Source of the DNA: Acidimicrobiia bacterium
GTDB lineage: Bacteria; Actinomycetota; Acidimicrobiia; Acidimicrobiales; Poriferisodalaceae
DNA: 57,220 nucleotides
Direction of reading: 5' to 3'
NCBI GenBank assembly: GCA_022827265.1
Contig: JAJDTF010000069.1
Span: 1 to 57,220 of the forward strand
Below are positions 48,201-56,364 of the stretch, piece by piece. Position 1 is the stretch's first letter, and each line of letters opens with the position of its first letter. Below the pieces are notes generated by a model. It saw only the letters and a list, made by a program, of their open reading frames with translations, was not told the origin of the DNA and searched no databases. Position numbers and translations under genes: made by a program.

Positions 48201-49184
48201 TCAGTGATGTGTGTCTTCGCCCTGCTGGTGCTTCTTGAGTGCGCCGAGATCGAGTTCTATGGCGCGGACGCGGCGCAGCGTTCGTTCTGCGATGACGCGG
48301 TTGGCGCGCAGCAGGTCGGCCAGGACGCCGAGCATCACGAGCTGCATGGCCACGAGCAGCGCGACGGCGCCGATGATGAGCGACTGCACGTGACCTGAGC
48401 CGTCCGAGGTCAGCAGGAACCACCCGAATCGGGCAAACAGGAAGACGCCGACCGCGGCGAACAGTGCCGCAGGCACGGCGAAGACCCGCAGCGGCTCGTG
48501 CATCGCGTAGACGCGGGCGATGGTGCCTGCCGCCCTGCGCACGTACTGGCGCTTGGACTTGAACAGGCGCGACGGCCGGGTGGTGGGATTCACCCGCACC
48601 GGCACATCAGTGACCGCAAGGTCTGACTTTCCGGCCTGGATCACCGTCTCGAGCGTGTAGGTGAAGCGAGATACGACGTTTGCTGCAAGCGCAGCTTCCC
48701 GGCTGTAGGCGCGGAACCCGGAGGTGACATCGGCCACGTCGGTCGCGGATGCCTGGCGGACCGTCCACGAGCCCAGCCGCTGCAGCCGCTTCTTCAGGGG
48801 CGAGAACTCGGGATGGTTGCGGATGTCGCGCGAGCCGATCACCAGGTCGGCACGGCCGGCAACGATCGGCTCGGTCAGCTTGCTGATGTCGCCCGCGTCG
48901 TACTGGTTGTCGCCGTCGGTGTTCACAATCACGTCGGCGCCCATGCGCAGTGCTGCGTCGAGACCGCTCGCGAACGCCACGGCGAGCCCCTTGTTCTGCG
49001 TGAGGCTCACGACGGCGTCGGCGCCGTGGTTGCGGGCCACCTTCACCGTGTCATCGGTGGAGCCGTCGTCGATGACCAGCCACAGCACCTCGCTGAAGCC
49101 GTCCACCTGGCGCGGCAGTGCGCTCAGGGTTGCTCCCAGCGTCTCTGCCTCGTTGAGGCAGGGGATCTGGATGACCAGCCGCAC
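48201..49184 (-). CDS. GT2 polyprenyl-phosphate glycosyltransferase (GtrB/DPM-like)
   Basis: A 327-residue enzyme. The GT2 domain (about 1-230) has IQIPCLNEAETL, VIDDGSTDDT, the DxD-type NTDGDNQYD and RFTYTLETV. Two TM helices follow at about 232-257 and 268-292, then a charged C-terminal helix. This is the GtrB/ArnC layout, where the enzyme attaches a sugar to polyprenyl phosphate on the inner face. A GTG at 49184 gives the family N-terminus, and the frame upstream overlaps the ABC permease. The start is preceded by a pair of 14-bp direct repeats. Donor sugar is unknown; GDP-mannose is a candidate from context. Confidence 0.82.
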   Translation of the reverse strand: MRLVIQIPCLNEAETLGATLSALPRQVDGFSEVLWLVIDDGSTDDTVKVARNHGADAVVSLTQNKGLAVAFASGLDAALRMGADVIVNTDGDNQYDAGDISKLTEPIVAGRADLVIGSRDIRNHPEFSPLKKRLQRLGSWTVRQASATDVADVTSGFRAYSREAALAANVVSRFTYTLETVIQAGKSDLAVTDVPVRVNPTTRPSRLFKSKRQYVRRAAGTIARVYAMHEPLRVFAVPAALFAAVGVFLFARFGWFLLTSDGSGHVQSLIIGAVALLVAMQLVMLGVLADLLRANRVIAERTLRRVRAIELDLGALKKHQQGEDTHH

Positions 49185-49195
49185 CCGCCCATTGT

Positions 49196-49240
49196 GTCGG
49201 GTGCGCCCGGCACAAGAGAACTCAGCGTCGGGTGCGCCCG
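49196..49240. repeat. 14-bp direct repeat upstream of the GT2 gene
   Basis: GTCGGGTGCGCCCG occurs at 49196-49209 and again at 49227-49240 (31-bp period, about three helix turns) in the 86-bp gap before the GT2 start. It could be a paired operator. Confidence 0.5.
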
Positions 49241-49270
49241 CTGCGGAGGCGACCGGTTCCTTGCGCTGGG

Positions 49271-50071
49271 TCAGTCGACGTTGATGCGGCCGAGGCGCAC
49301 GGTGGCGAGAGCCAGGCTGACGGCTGAGACACCGGCCAGCACGATGACCGCGGTGATGAGCCCGTAAGCAGTGAAGCCGAGATCTACGTCTGCGATCCGC
49401 GAGAGCAGCGTGCGGGCGTAGCCGCGCAGCGACAGGCGCTCGGCAAAGTCGCCGAGACCCACCGCCAGGCCCTCCCACAGCAGCACGTAGGCGATCCCCC
49501 ACAGGACAGCCTTGCGGAACAGCAAGCCCAGCAGCACGAACAGGCACGAATAGGCGACGGTCCCCAGCGCCGCCGCGGCCAGCGCTCCCAGCGCGACGCC
49601 GCCTGAGTCTGCAACGAAGTCGGTCGCGAGCCAGCCGCCCAACGCGGTCGGGACGACGCACAGCGGCAGCGAAACCGTGATGGACGCGGCGGCAGCAGCC
49701 ACCACCAGCGGGGCACGGCCCATGGGCCGCAGCCACAGGTGCACGAGCGTGCCGTCATCGCGGACATCGCCCAGCGAGGCTGCGGCGAAGACCAGCGAGA
49801 CGATCGGCACGATGATGATCAGGCCGAAGCCGTCGGCGTAGCTGGCGCCGTCGAACAGCGCCCCGGCGTTGGCCGAGCCCCCGCCGTCCGCTGAGTTGCC
49901 CACCACCCAGCCGACCACGACCATGACGGCGCCGAGCGCGCCGAGCGCCACCAGGCGGCCGACGGAGAAGATCTGGCGGATGAGGACCCGGTAGCACAGC
50001 GCCGTCGCCCGAACCGCGCCGACACGGCGCCGCTGTGCCGTGGGTTGCGGCGGGTCGAGTGCTGCGCTCAT
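49271..50071 (-). CDS. ABC-2 type transporter permease
   Basis: A 266-residue membrane protein with about six TM helices. It has a basic N-terminus, TM1 near residues 40-60 and the usual ABC-2 pattern with a GDVRDDGTLVHLWLRP segment after TM2, which acts as coupling region. It pairs with the ATPase encoded just upstream, whose stop overlaps this ATG by four bases. The substrate is unknown. It is the last gene of a four-gene ABC operon. Confidence 0.82.
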   Translation of the reverse strand: MSAALDPPQPTAQRRRVGAVRATALCYRVLIRQIFSVGRLVALGALGAVMVVVGWVVGNSADGGGSANAGALFDGASYADGFGLIIIVPIVSLVFAAASLGDVRDDGTLVHLWLRPMGRAPLVVAAAAASITVSLPLCVVPTALGGWLATDFVADSGGVALGALAAAALGTVAYSCLFVLLGLLFRKAVLWGIAYVLLWEGLAVGLGDFAERLSLRGYARTLLSRIADVDLGFTAYGLITAVIVLAGVSAVSLALATVRLGRINVD

Positions 50072-51087
50072 CGTCGTTCCACCAGGTAGCGGAAGACCGA
50101 TTCGAGGTCTTCGTCGAGCGGGATGACCTGCCGCAGACGGGCGCCCAGATCTTTCGCCAGCGGCGCAATCTCGCGTCCCAGGCGGTCCACCTCCAGCGTG
50201 TCGGCCACCACCACATCTCCATCGATGCGCACCCCCACCACCGTGCCCGAGGTGACCAGCGCTGCGGCGAGATCGCGGGGCCTGTCAGCCTCGATGCTGA
50301 TGCGGTGCGGGCGGTCGTCCATCAGCTCCCGGAGCTCTCGATAGTCACCGCTGGCGACAAGGCGGCCTTGGGCGATCACCAGGATTCGCGATCCGAGCCG
50401 GGCGACTTCCCCGAGCACATGGGACGACACGAGCACGCAGCGCCCTTGCGCGCCCAGGTCCTCGAGCAACTCGATCATGCGGCGTCGCTGAACGGGGTCG
50501 AGGCCGTTGAGCGGCTCATCCAGGATCAGCACCTCCGGATCGTGAACGAGCGCGGCTGCCAGCTTCGTGCGCTGCCGCATGCCCTTGGAATAGCCCGATA
50601 CCGGCCGACCATCGTCGGGGTCGAGTTCGACGATGCCCAGCGCGTGTCGCGCAGCCGCTTCGGGGTCAGTCACGCCCTGCGTGGCGGCTGCTACGGCGGT
50701 GAATTCGAGCGCGTCGAGCCGGTCGAACAGAGCGTCCTGCTGCGGTGACAACCCGATCCGGCCTCGTACATCGCAGTCGCTGCGGGCATCAGCTCCTAGC
50801 ACGCGCACCGTTCCCCGCGACGGCGGGGTGAGCCCGCACATCATGCGGAACAGCGTCGACTTGCCTGCACCGTTGGGTCCCAGCAGTGCCGTGACGCCGG
50901 CACGGACGGCGAAGGTCACGTCGGACACGGCCACCACATCGCCGAAGAACTTCGACACGCCGTGCACCTCGACCATGCCTGCGGGCGGCGCCGCCGGCGC
51001 GGCGGCCCCAGCGGCCGACTCGGGCACCGGCTCGTCACCGGCAACGTCGGGTGTGTGTGCAGGCACAGGGCGAGGCCGGGCGTTCAT
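50068..51087 (-). CDS. ABC transporter ATP-binding protein
   Basis: A 339-residue ATPase. After a 35-residue Ala/Pro-rich N-terminus comes the ABC domain with Walker A LLGPNGAGKST, signature YSKGMRQR, Walker B VLILDEPLNGLDP and H-loop VSSH, then a C-terminal regulatory part. The ATG at 51087 shares a base with the upstream permease stop (TGATG). A longer frame to 51147 would overlap that gene. It likely powers the permease encoded downstream. Confidence 0.88.
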   Translation of the reverse strand: MNARPRPVPAHTPDVAGDEPVPESAAGAAAPAAPPAGMVEVHGVSKFFGDVVAVSDVTFAVRAGVTALLGPNGAGKSTLFRMMCGLTPPSRGTVRVLGADARSDCDVRGRIGLSPQQDALFDRLDALEFTAVAAATQGVTDPEAAARHALGIVELDPDDGRPVSGYSKGMRQRTKLAAALVHDPEVLILDEPLNGLDPVQRRRMIELLEDLGAQGRCVLVSSHVLGEVARLGSRILVIAQGRLVASGDYRELRELMDDRPHRISIEADRPRDLAAALVTSGTVVGVRIDGDVVVADTLEVDRLGREIAPLAKDLGARLRQVIPLDEDLESVFRYLVERR

Positions 51088-52082
51088 CAACCCGCCTCGA
51101 TGCGGCGATAACGCCACCACACGACTGCCGCTCCTGCCGCGACCCATGCGGCATTCACAGCGATGACGAACAGCGTCGACAGCTCGCTGATGCGCAGCCC
51201 CGGAGGCCCGTCGTCTTCACCCAATGGCGACGGCGGGCCGACGCCGAAGATCCGATCCTTGAGTGCGTCGCCGATCTCGCCCAGGTTGAACGCGTAGATG
51301 CGAGGATCCATCTCGGCCACTTCGACGAGCAGGCCGGTGACGATCTGTGAGCCCAGCAAGAGCAGGATGACGCCGATCACGGCGAATGCCCGCCGATCGG
51401 TCAAGCTCGAAATCGCCAGGCTGGCCGCGGTGATGGTGGCAGCAATGACGATGCCCGAACCCAGTATCCGCACCAGCACGGTCAGCCAGTCGCCAATGCC
51501 GTCAGGACCTGAACCCTCCACGGTGTAGGCGACGAGCAGGAACAGCAACGGCCCCATGGTGATGACTGCCAGCGTCACCGTCACCGCGACAGCCTTCGAC
51601 GCCAGGTAGCTCCACAAGCGCAACGGGGTGGACAGGTACAGCGACAGCATGCCGTTGCGGCGATCGGCCACCAGGATCTCGGGCACCACGATCCCGCAGT
51701 AGAAGAACAGCGCCACCTCGATGAAGCCGTAGTACTGGTGGTACTCGGGCAGGATGTTCTCAGAGATCAGATCGATATCGAGCACGATCGCGATGCCCAC
51801 GAAAACGATGGCGGGAACCAGGGCGATGACTACGGCCAGCCACGGCAGGAACTTGTGGCGGGCCGGACGCCCGAAGCCGAGCGTGAATCTCACCGACGAG
51901 GCGACCACCGCGCGCATGGCGCCGGCGAGCCCGTGGCGGGCGCCGCTGTAGGACCGGTAGCGCTGGTCGAGAATCTGCGCTGCTTGAGCTTCTGGGTCAG
52001 CGACACTGGCACCGGCGTCACCGCGCTCGGGTCCGTCGTGGTCCAGACCCTCATGTCGGTCATTCGCCGCGGTGCCGCTCAC
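51087..52082 (-). CDS. ABC-2 type transporter permease
   Basis: A 331-residue membrane protein. A polar N-terminus with DQRYRSYSGAR leads to six TM helices and the ADRRNGMLSLYLSTPL coupling segment typical of ABC-2 exporters. A short extracytoplasmic loop near residues 255-285 contains EMDPRIYAFNLGEIGDAL. The GTG start overlaps the upstream ATPase stop, and its own stop overlaps the next ATPase start. The operon therefore encodes two ATPase/permease pairs, either two exporters or one heteromeric complex. Confidence 0.82.
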   Translation of the reverse strand: MSGTAANDRHEGLDHDGPERGDAGASVADPEAQAAQILDQRYRSYSGARHGLAGAMRAVVASSVRFTLGFGRPARHKFLPWLAVVIALVPAIVFVGIAIVLDIDLISENILPEYHQYYGFIEVALFFYCGIVVPEILVADRRNGMLSLYLSTPLRLWSYLASKAVAVTVTLAVITMGPLLFLLVAYTVEGSGPDGIGDWLTVLVRILGSGIVIAATITAASLAISSLTDRRAFAVIGVILLLLGSQIVTGLLVEVAEMDPRIYAFNLGEIGDALKDRIFGVGPPSPLGEDDGPPGLRISELSTLFVIAVNAAWVAAGAAVVWWRYRRIEAG

Positions 52083-53035
52083 GAATCACTCGCTTCGAAG
52101 CTGTCCATCTCGAACAAGTCGGCGAGCGTGCGCTGGCGGGCTTCCAGACGCCGGATGCGCGCGCCTGCGTCGGCGACGGCATCGCGTGCCCGATCGCTGA
52201 GCTCATCTCGTCCCGCGCCGCCGAGTCGCAGGGTTGTACCCGTGCGCTCCACCTCGATGCCGGTACCTCGCAGCGCGCTCTCGACAGCGTCGACCGTCCC
52301 AGCGGGCTCGACGATGTCGACCAGCTCCAGCGTGATGCCCTCGCCGTCGCCGACAAGTTCGGCGATCGGCCCGTCGGCGACCAAGCGGCCCGCGTCGAGG
52401 GCGACGATGTGGTCGCAGACCCGCTCGACCTCTTCCAGCAAATGCGACGACAAGACCACGCTGACCGAGTGCTCGTTGCTGATCTCGCCGATGAGCGTGA
52501 GCATCTCGGTGCGCTGCGTGGGGTCGAGCCCCGAGGTGGGCTCGTCGAGCAGCACCATCTCGGGGTCTGACGCGACGGCCTGCGCCAGCTTGACGCGCTG
52601 GCGCTGACCGGTGGACATGGTGCCGAGCGTGCGCGTGCGCTCCTCGCCGAGCCCGACCAGCCACAGGCTGTCCGATGCCCGGGTGCGGGCCTCGCTGCGG
52701 GGCAGGCCGCGTACCTGTGCCAGATGGCGCACGAAGTCGACGGCCCGCATCTCGTCGGGAAGCACATCGCGCTCGGGAGCGAATCCCACCTTGGCCCGCA
52801 ATGCGGCTCCCTGGCTGCGGGGGTCGAGCCCCAGCACCGTGGCCGAACCAGAGGTCGGCGGGCGCAAGCCGAGCAGCGCATTGAGCAGCGTGGTCTTGCC
52901 GGCGCCGTTCGCCCCGACGAGTCCGGTCACCCCGGGCCGCATCTGAATGTCGAGCGCGTCGAGCGCCACCGTCGATCCGAACCGCTGCGTCAACGCTGCC
53001 GTCGAAACGAGCACCGTCTCGGCAGCGTCGCTCAC
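52079..53035 (-). CDS. ABC transporter ATP-binding protein
   Basis: A 318-residue ATPase, first gene of the operon: Walker A GANGAGKTTLLNA, the Q-loop region GFAPERDVLPDEM, signature MSTGQRQRVKLA, Walker B MVLLDEPTSGLDP, H-loop LSSHLLEEVE, and a roughly 90-residue C-terminal extension as in drug or lipid exporters. GTG is the start. The 56-bp upstream gap shows no clear promoter. The paired permease overlaps its stop by four bases. Confidence 0.88.
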   Translation of the reverse strand: MSDAAETVLVSTAALTQRFGSTVALDALDIQMRPGVTGLVGANGAGKTTLLNALLGLRPPTSGSATVLGLDPRSQGAALRAKVGFAPERDVLPDEMRAVDFVRHLAQVRGLPRSEARTRASDSLWLVGLGEERTRTLGTMSTGQRQRVKLAQAVASDPEMVLLDEPTSGLDPTQRTEMLTLIGEISNEHSVSVVLSSHLLEEVERVCDHIVALDAGRLVADGPIAELVGDGEGITLELVDIVEPAGTVDAVESALRGTGIEVERTGTTLRLGGAGRDELSDRARDAVADAGARIRRLEARQRTLADLFEMDSFEASDS

Positions 53036-53091
53036 GCGCTCAACCTAAACCCGTTGGGCGGCTGCTGGCCGTCAAGCGGAGGGAACGGCAG

Positions 53092-54477
53092 CTAGTGATC
53101 CGCTTCGGCGAGACCCGCAACGGCCAGCGCCTTCTGCTTGGCGGCGTCGAGGTCGTAGTGCTTGCGGGTGACGATGCGCTGGGCATAGAGGCCACCGCCG
53201 GCCTGCAAATTGGTCACGAACTTCCAGCCGCCGTAGGAGTCGGCGGTGAGGTCGCGGATGGTGTGCATCAGGCGTGCCCGGTACTCGCCGTCGACATCGT
53301 GGCGGGTGGACATGTACTTGCGTGCCAGCGCGCCGACGTCGGGATTCTCGAAATCAGCCGGCACTGGCGACGTCAGCACTGCACCGCCGGCGATGTCATG
53401 CAGGTGGCGCACCATGGCGCTGTAGTTCGCCGCCGCCTGGAACTTGCCGGCGTTGGTATACAGCTCATTGGGGAACGCCGCCCCCTCGGACCCGATCGAG
53501 CAGTGAGCGATGGCCGCTTCCAGCGCAGCTCGGATCAGCGTGGCGTGGATGATCAACTCGGAGATCTTCTCCTTGACGTGACCGATCCCCGCCGTGCCGT
53601 TGGCCTCGGCCACGAGCTGGGCCAATCCGACGAGCTGGTCGGCTTCCTCCACGAAGGCCGACAGCCCTCCGAGGCGCTCCCACAGTCCCAGCGCGTGGGC
53701 GAACACGGCGGCGTAGTGCGTCTCGCCGTCGAGGAAGACGCGCTCGTGGGGCACGAACACGTCGTCGAAGATCACGAAGCCCTCGGGATAGTGGTGCTCG
53801 CCCGACACGGGGAACGCCCGGGGGTCCTCGTGGCGGGGCGCGTAGGTGGTGTTGATGATCTTGACGCCGGGGGCGTTCACCGGCACCGAGCAGCCGATCG
53901 ACCAGTCCTCCTCGCCCGGCTTCATGGCCTTGGTGGGAATCGTGAGCAATTCATGGCCGAACGAAGCACCGGTGATGTGCAGCTTCGCGCCGCGGATCAC
54001 CACGCCGTCCCGCTGGCGATCCACGACGCGCACGTACGAGTCGAGGTCGTCCTGGCGGGCCGGCGGCCGGCTGCGGTCTCCCTTGGCGTCGGTGATGCAC
54101 TGGGTGATCCGCACGTCGTCGCGCTGCGCCTCGTCGATGAAGGCGTCCATCCGCTCGATGTAGTCGGGCTTGGAGTCGACCATGCGGCCCGCGGCGGTCT
54201 TCAGCGTCTGGATGGACGTGTAGGTGACGTGAGCCATCATGCCCGCCGAGTGCAGCAGCGGGATCATCTCGCGCAGGTCGTCCGCGCTGCGCGGCACGGT
54301 CATCAGCGGCGACATGGCTGCCGGTGCCGGGTCGTAGAAGCGGTCGTAGCCCGCAGCGGTGGCATCCACGGTCTGGCCGAGGATCGGGTGGGTCTCGAGG
54401 TCGTCGATCTGCTTGCCCTCGAAGTACGTCAGGCGTCCGTCTGCGAGCGATTCCTTGTACTGCTGGCCGGTGCGCAT
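53092..54477 (-). CDS. 4-Hydroxyphenylacetate 3-hydroxylase/4-hydroxybutyryl-CoA dehydratase family flavoprotein
   Basis: A 461-residue protein of the HpaB/AbfD fold. ITDAKGDR, the RGAKLHITG and HELLTIPT segments and VIFDDVFVPHERVF match 4-hydroxybutyryl-CoA dehydratase closely, so the FAD site is probably conserved. In that enzyme an unusual 4Fe-4S cluster is held by C99, C103, H292 and C299. The aligned positions here carry no Cys or His, and the three Cys present lie elsewhere. It is therefore not a standard radical dehydratase and may be a monooxygenase or a novel acyl-CoA enzyme. The ATG at 54477 has GGAGGA six bases upstream. It is divergent from an enoyl-CoA hydratase gene. Confidence 0.8.
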   Translation of the reverse strand: MRTGQQYKESLADGRLTYFEGKQIDDLETHPILGQTVDATAAGYDRFYDPAPAAMSPLMTVPRSADDLREMIPLLHSAGMMAHVTYTSIQTLKTAAGRMVDSKPDYIERMDAFIDEAQRDDVRITQCITDAKGDRSRPPARQDDLDSYVRVVDRQRDGVVIRGAKLHITGASFGHELLTIPTKAMKPGEEDWSIGCSVPVNAPGVKIINTTYAPRHEDPRAFPVSGEHHYPEGFVIFDDVFVPHERVFLDGETHYAAVFAHALGLWERLGGLSAFVEEADQLVGLAQLVAEANGTAGIGHVKEKISELIIHATLIRAALEAAIAHCSIGSEGAAFPNELYTNAGKFQAAANYSAMVRHLHDIAGGAVLTSPVPADFENPDVGALARKYMSTRHDVDGEYRARLMHTIRDLTADSYGGWKFVTNLQAGGGLYAQRIVTRKHYDLDAAKQKALAVAGLAEADH

Positions 54478-54599
54478 CGTGGTTCCTCCATCGGTGCCGG
54501 ACGTGGTGCGAGCGCCAGTCACGCTAGTGCCGAGCTGTCACAGACTCCCGTGGAGCCGCCCGCTGGTGGGATGCCAGCGAACACGCTTCGTACGTGCGC

Positions 54600-54605
54600 T
54601 AGAAC
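54600..54605 (+). promoter_or_regulatory. Weak candidate leaderless -10 box
   Basis: TAGAAC ends six bases before the ATG at 54612. The last base departs from TANNNT, so support is modest. Confidence 0.25.
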
Positions 54606-54611
54606 GGCCCA

Positions 54612-55436
54612 ATGACCGATCCCTCCTACAAGGGCCCCGTGCCCGACATCTCCGACCCGAGCGCAGCTGCCACGTACCAGCTCGACGGGCACATCGCCAC
54701 GATCACCTACAACCGGCCCGAGGCGATGAACGCCATCAACGGCGACATGCGGCAGTGCCTGAACGCCGCGTGGATGGAGTTCTACAACAACCCTGACGCG
54801 TGGGTGGCGATCATGACCGGGGAGGGCCGGGCGTTCTGCGCCGGCGCGGACCTGCGCGACCCAACCCGGGGCTCGGCGGGAACCTGGTCGGGGTCGTACT
54901 TCGAGATCCCCACCATCAACAGTCTCGAGAGCGGCCTCGAGCTGTACAAGCCGATCATTGCGGCCATCAACGGCGCATGCATCGGCTACGGGCTCACCGG
55001 TGCCTTGGTGGCGGATTTCCTCATTGCGTCGGACCGCGCCATCTTCGGCATGCCCGAGGTGAGGATCGGCGTGCCGACCATCGTGGGCTCGATGCGGATG
55101 CCGCACAAGATCGGCTGGGCGAACGCCATGGAGATCCTGCTGACCGGCGAGAACTTCGACGCTGAGCAAGCGCATGAGATGGGGCTCGCATGGAAGGTCG
55201 TACCGCACGACACGCTCATGGACGAAGCCCGCACCCTGGCCGAGCGGCTGTGCCAGGGAGCGCCCCTCGCCGTGCGGGCCGTGAAGGAAGTGGCGTGGCG
55301 CAGCCAGCGCATGGGCTGGACCGAGGCCCTGCGCATGGGCGAGTCGATCCGCAGGATCGTGGGCGACAGCGATGACGCCAAAGAGGGCGGCCGGGCATTC
55401 GCCGAGAAGCGCCCGCCCGAATGGACGGGCACCTGA
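54612..55436 (+). CDS. Enoyl-CoA hydratase/isomerase family protein
   Basis: A 274-residue crotonase-fold protein with NRPEAMNAIN, the first oxyanion strand CAGADLRDP, and NGACIGYGLTGAL for the second. Of the two catalytic glutamates of enoyl-CoA hydratase, the first is replaced by Thr and the second is kept in GMPEVRIG. The C-terminus ends KRPPEWTG, close to the KRPPEF of the crotonase at 2720-3619. It may act on the same pathway as the divergent HpaB/AbfD-like protein, but this is inferred from location only. Confidence 0.85.
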   Translation: MTDPSYKGPVPDISDPSAAATYQLDGHIATITYNRPEAMNAINGDMRQCLNAAWMEFYNNPDAWVAIMTGEGRAFCAGADLRDPTRGSAGTWSGSYFEIPTINSLESGLELYKPIIAAINGACIGYGLTGALVADFLIASDRAIFGMPEVRIGVPTIVGSMRMPHKIGWANAMEILLTGENFDAEQAHEMGLAWKVVPHDTLMDEARTLAERLCQGAPLAVRAVKEVAWRSQRMGWTEALRMGESIRRIVGDSDDAKEGGRAFAEKRPPEWTGT

Positions 55437-55457
55437 ACGCTCAGTTGCCGAAGTGCG

Positions 55458-56354
55458 CTAACCGGCGAGGGTGAGGCGCGCCACGAGGTCGGTGCCGAAA
55501 CCGGTGAGGATCGCCAGGTAGAGCAGCCCGGTGGCCGCCATGACGGCCGCGTACTGGCGCTCGCGTAGCGCCGCCATGGCCACGGCCGCGAGCGCCACGG
55601 TGGTGACCGCGCATGCAATCCAGAACCAACCCAACAGCCCGCCGTAGCCGTCATCAATGTTGCCGGTCAGCACCGCGATCATGCCGGTGGGCAGCAACAG
55701 CAGCCCCACCTCGATCGGCCAGATGCCGCCGAGATGGCGCACGAGCTGCCGAAGCGGCTCGCGCCGCAGACCTGGCTGCACCAAGTACCAATGGCCGAGC
55801 AGCATCGAATTGCTGACCACGCCCAGAAAGGCCGCCCCGACAACGACACGCGCTAAGTGAAGAATCGGGTTGACATCTCCGTTGGCAGCGATCCCCGCGG
55901 CCAGCACTCCCACCACACCGACCAGCGGCGCCGCCAGGTCCCAGCGCGGATCGAAACCCTCAATCGTCCTGCGCTGCGAGGCCGCGGCCATCTCCTGGTT
56001 TGTGAGCGCCGCTGTATGCGCGCCGCCATCGGGACTATCGCTGCTTTCGTCGACACTGCGGAAGCCGGTTTCGTCGCCATCGGCACCGCGCGCGACCGGC
56101 AATGCGGATCGCACCAGCGTCGCGGCTGCGCACAGTGCCATCACGACGCAGGCCATGTCGCGCACGGCATTCGGCTGGAACACAAAACCGGTGACGGCCC
56201 CGACGGCGGCGATCACCCCGTACAGCGAGCGCAACAGCCAGCCGTAGCCGAGTCCGACTTCGCGCCGACGCGTGGTCACCCACAAGTACGCCAGCCCCCC
56301 AGTGGCCCACTGGCACATCACCGTGGCCACATCGACCGGGGCTCCCTCAGTCAT
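55458..56354 (-). CDS. Polytopic membrane protein, function unknown
   Basis: A 298-residue protein with about seven to eight hydrophobic helices and a polar loop of about 60 residues (residues 95-150) in the middle. It contains the stretch LLGHWYLVQPGLRREPLR, where a His-Trp-Tyr sits at the edge of a helix. I recognise no family. It begins ten bases after the stop of the restriction endonuclease gene, so it may be transcribed with it, though the two share no known function. Confidence 0.65.
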   Translation of the reverse strand: MTEGAPVDVATVMCQWATGGLAYLWVTTRRREVGLGYGWLLRSLYGVIAAVGAVTGFVFQPNAVRDMACVVMALCAAATLVRSALPVARGADGDETGFRSVDESSDSPDGGAHTAALTNQEMAAASQRRTIEGFDPRWDLAAPLVGVVGVLAAGIAANGDVNPILHLARVVVGAAFLGVVSNSMLLGHWYLVQPGLRREPLRQLVRHLGGIWPIEVGLLLLPTGMIAVLTGNIDDGYGGLLGWFWIACAVTTVALAAVAMAALRERQYAAVMAATGLLYLAILTGFGTDLVARLTLAG

Positions 56355-56364
56355 TGGGGCAACC

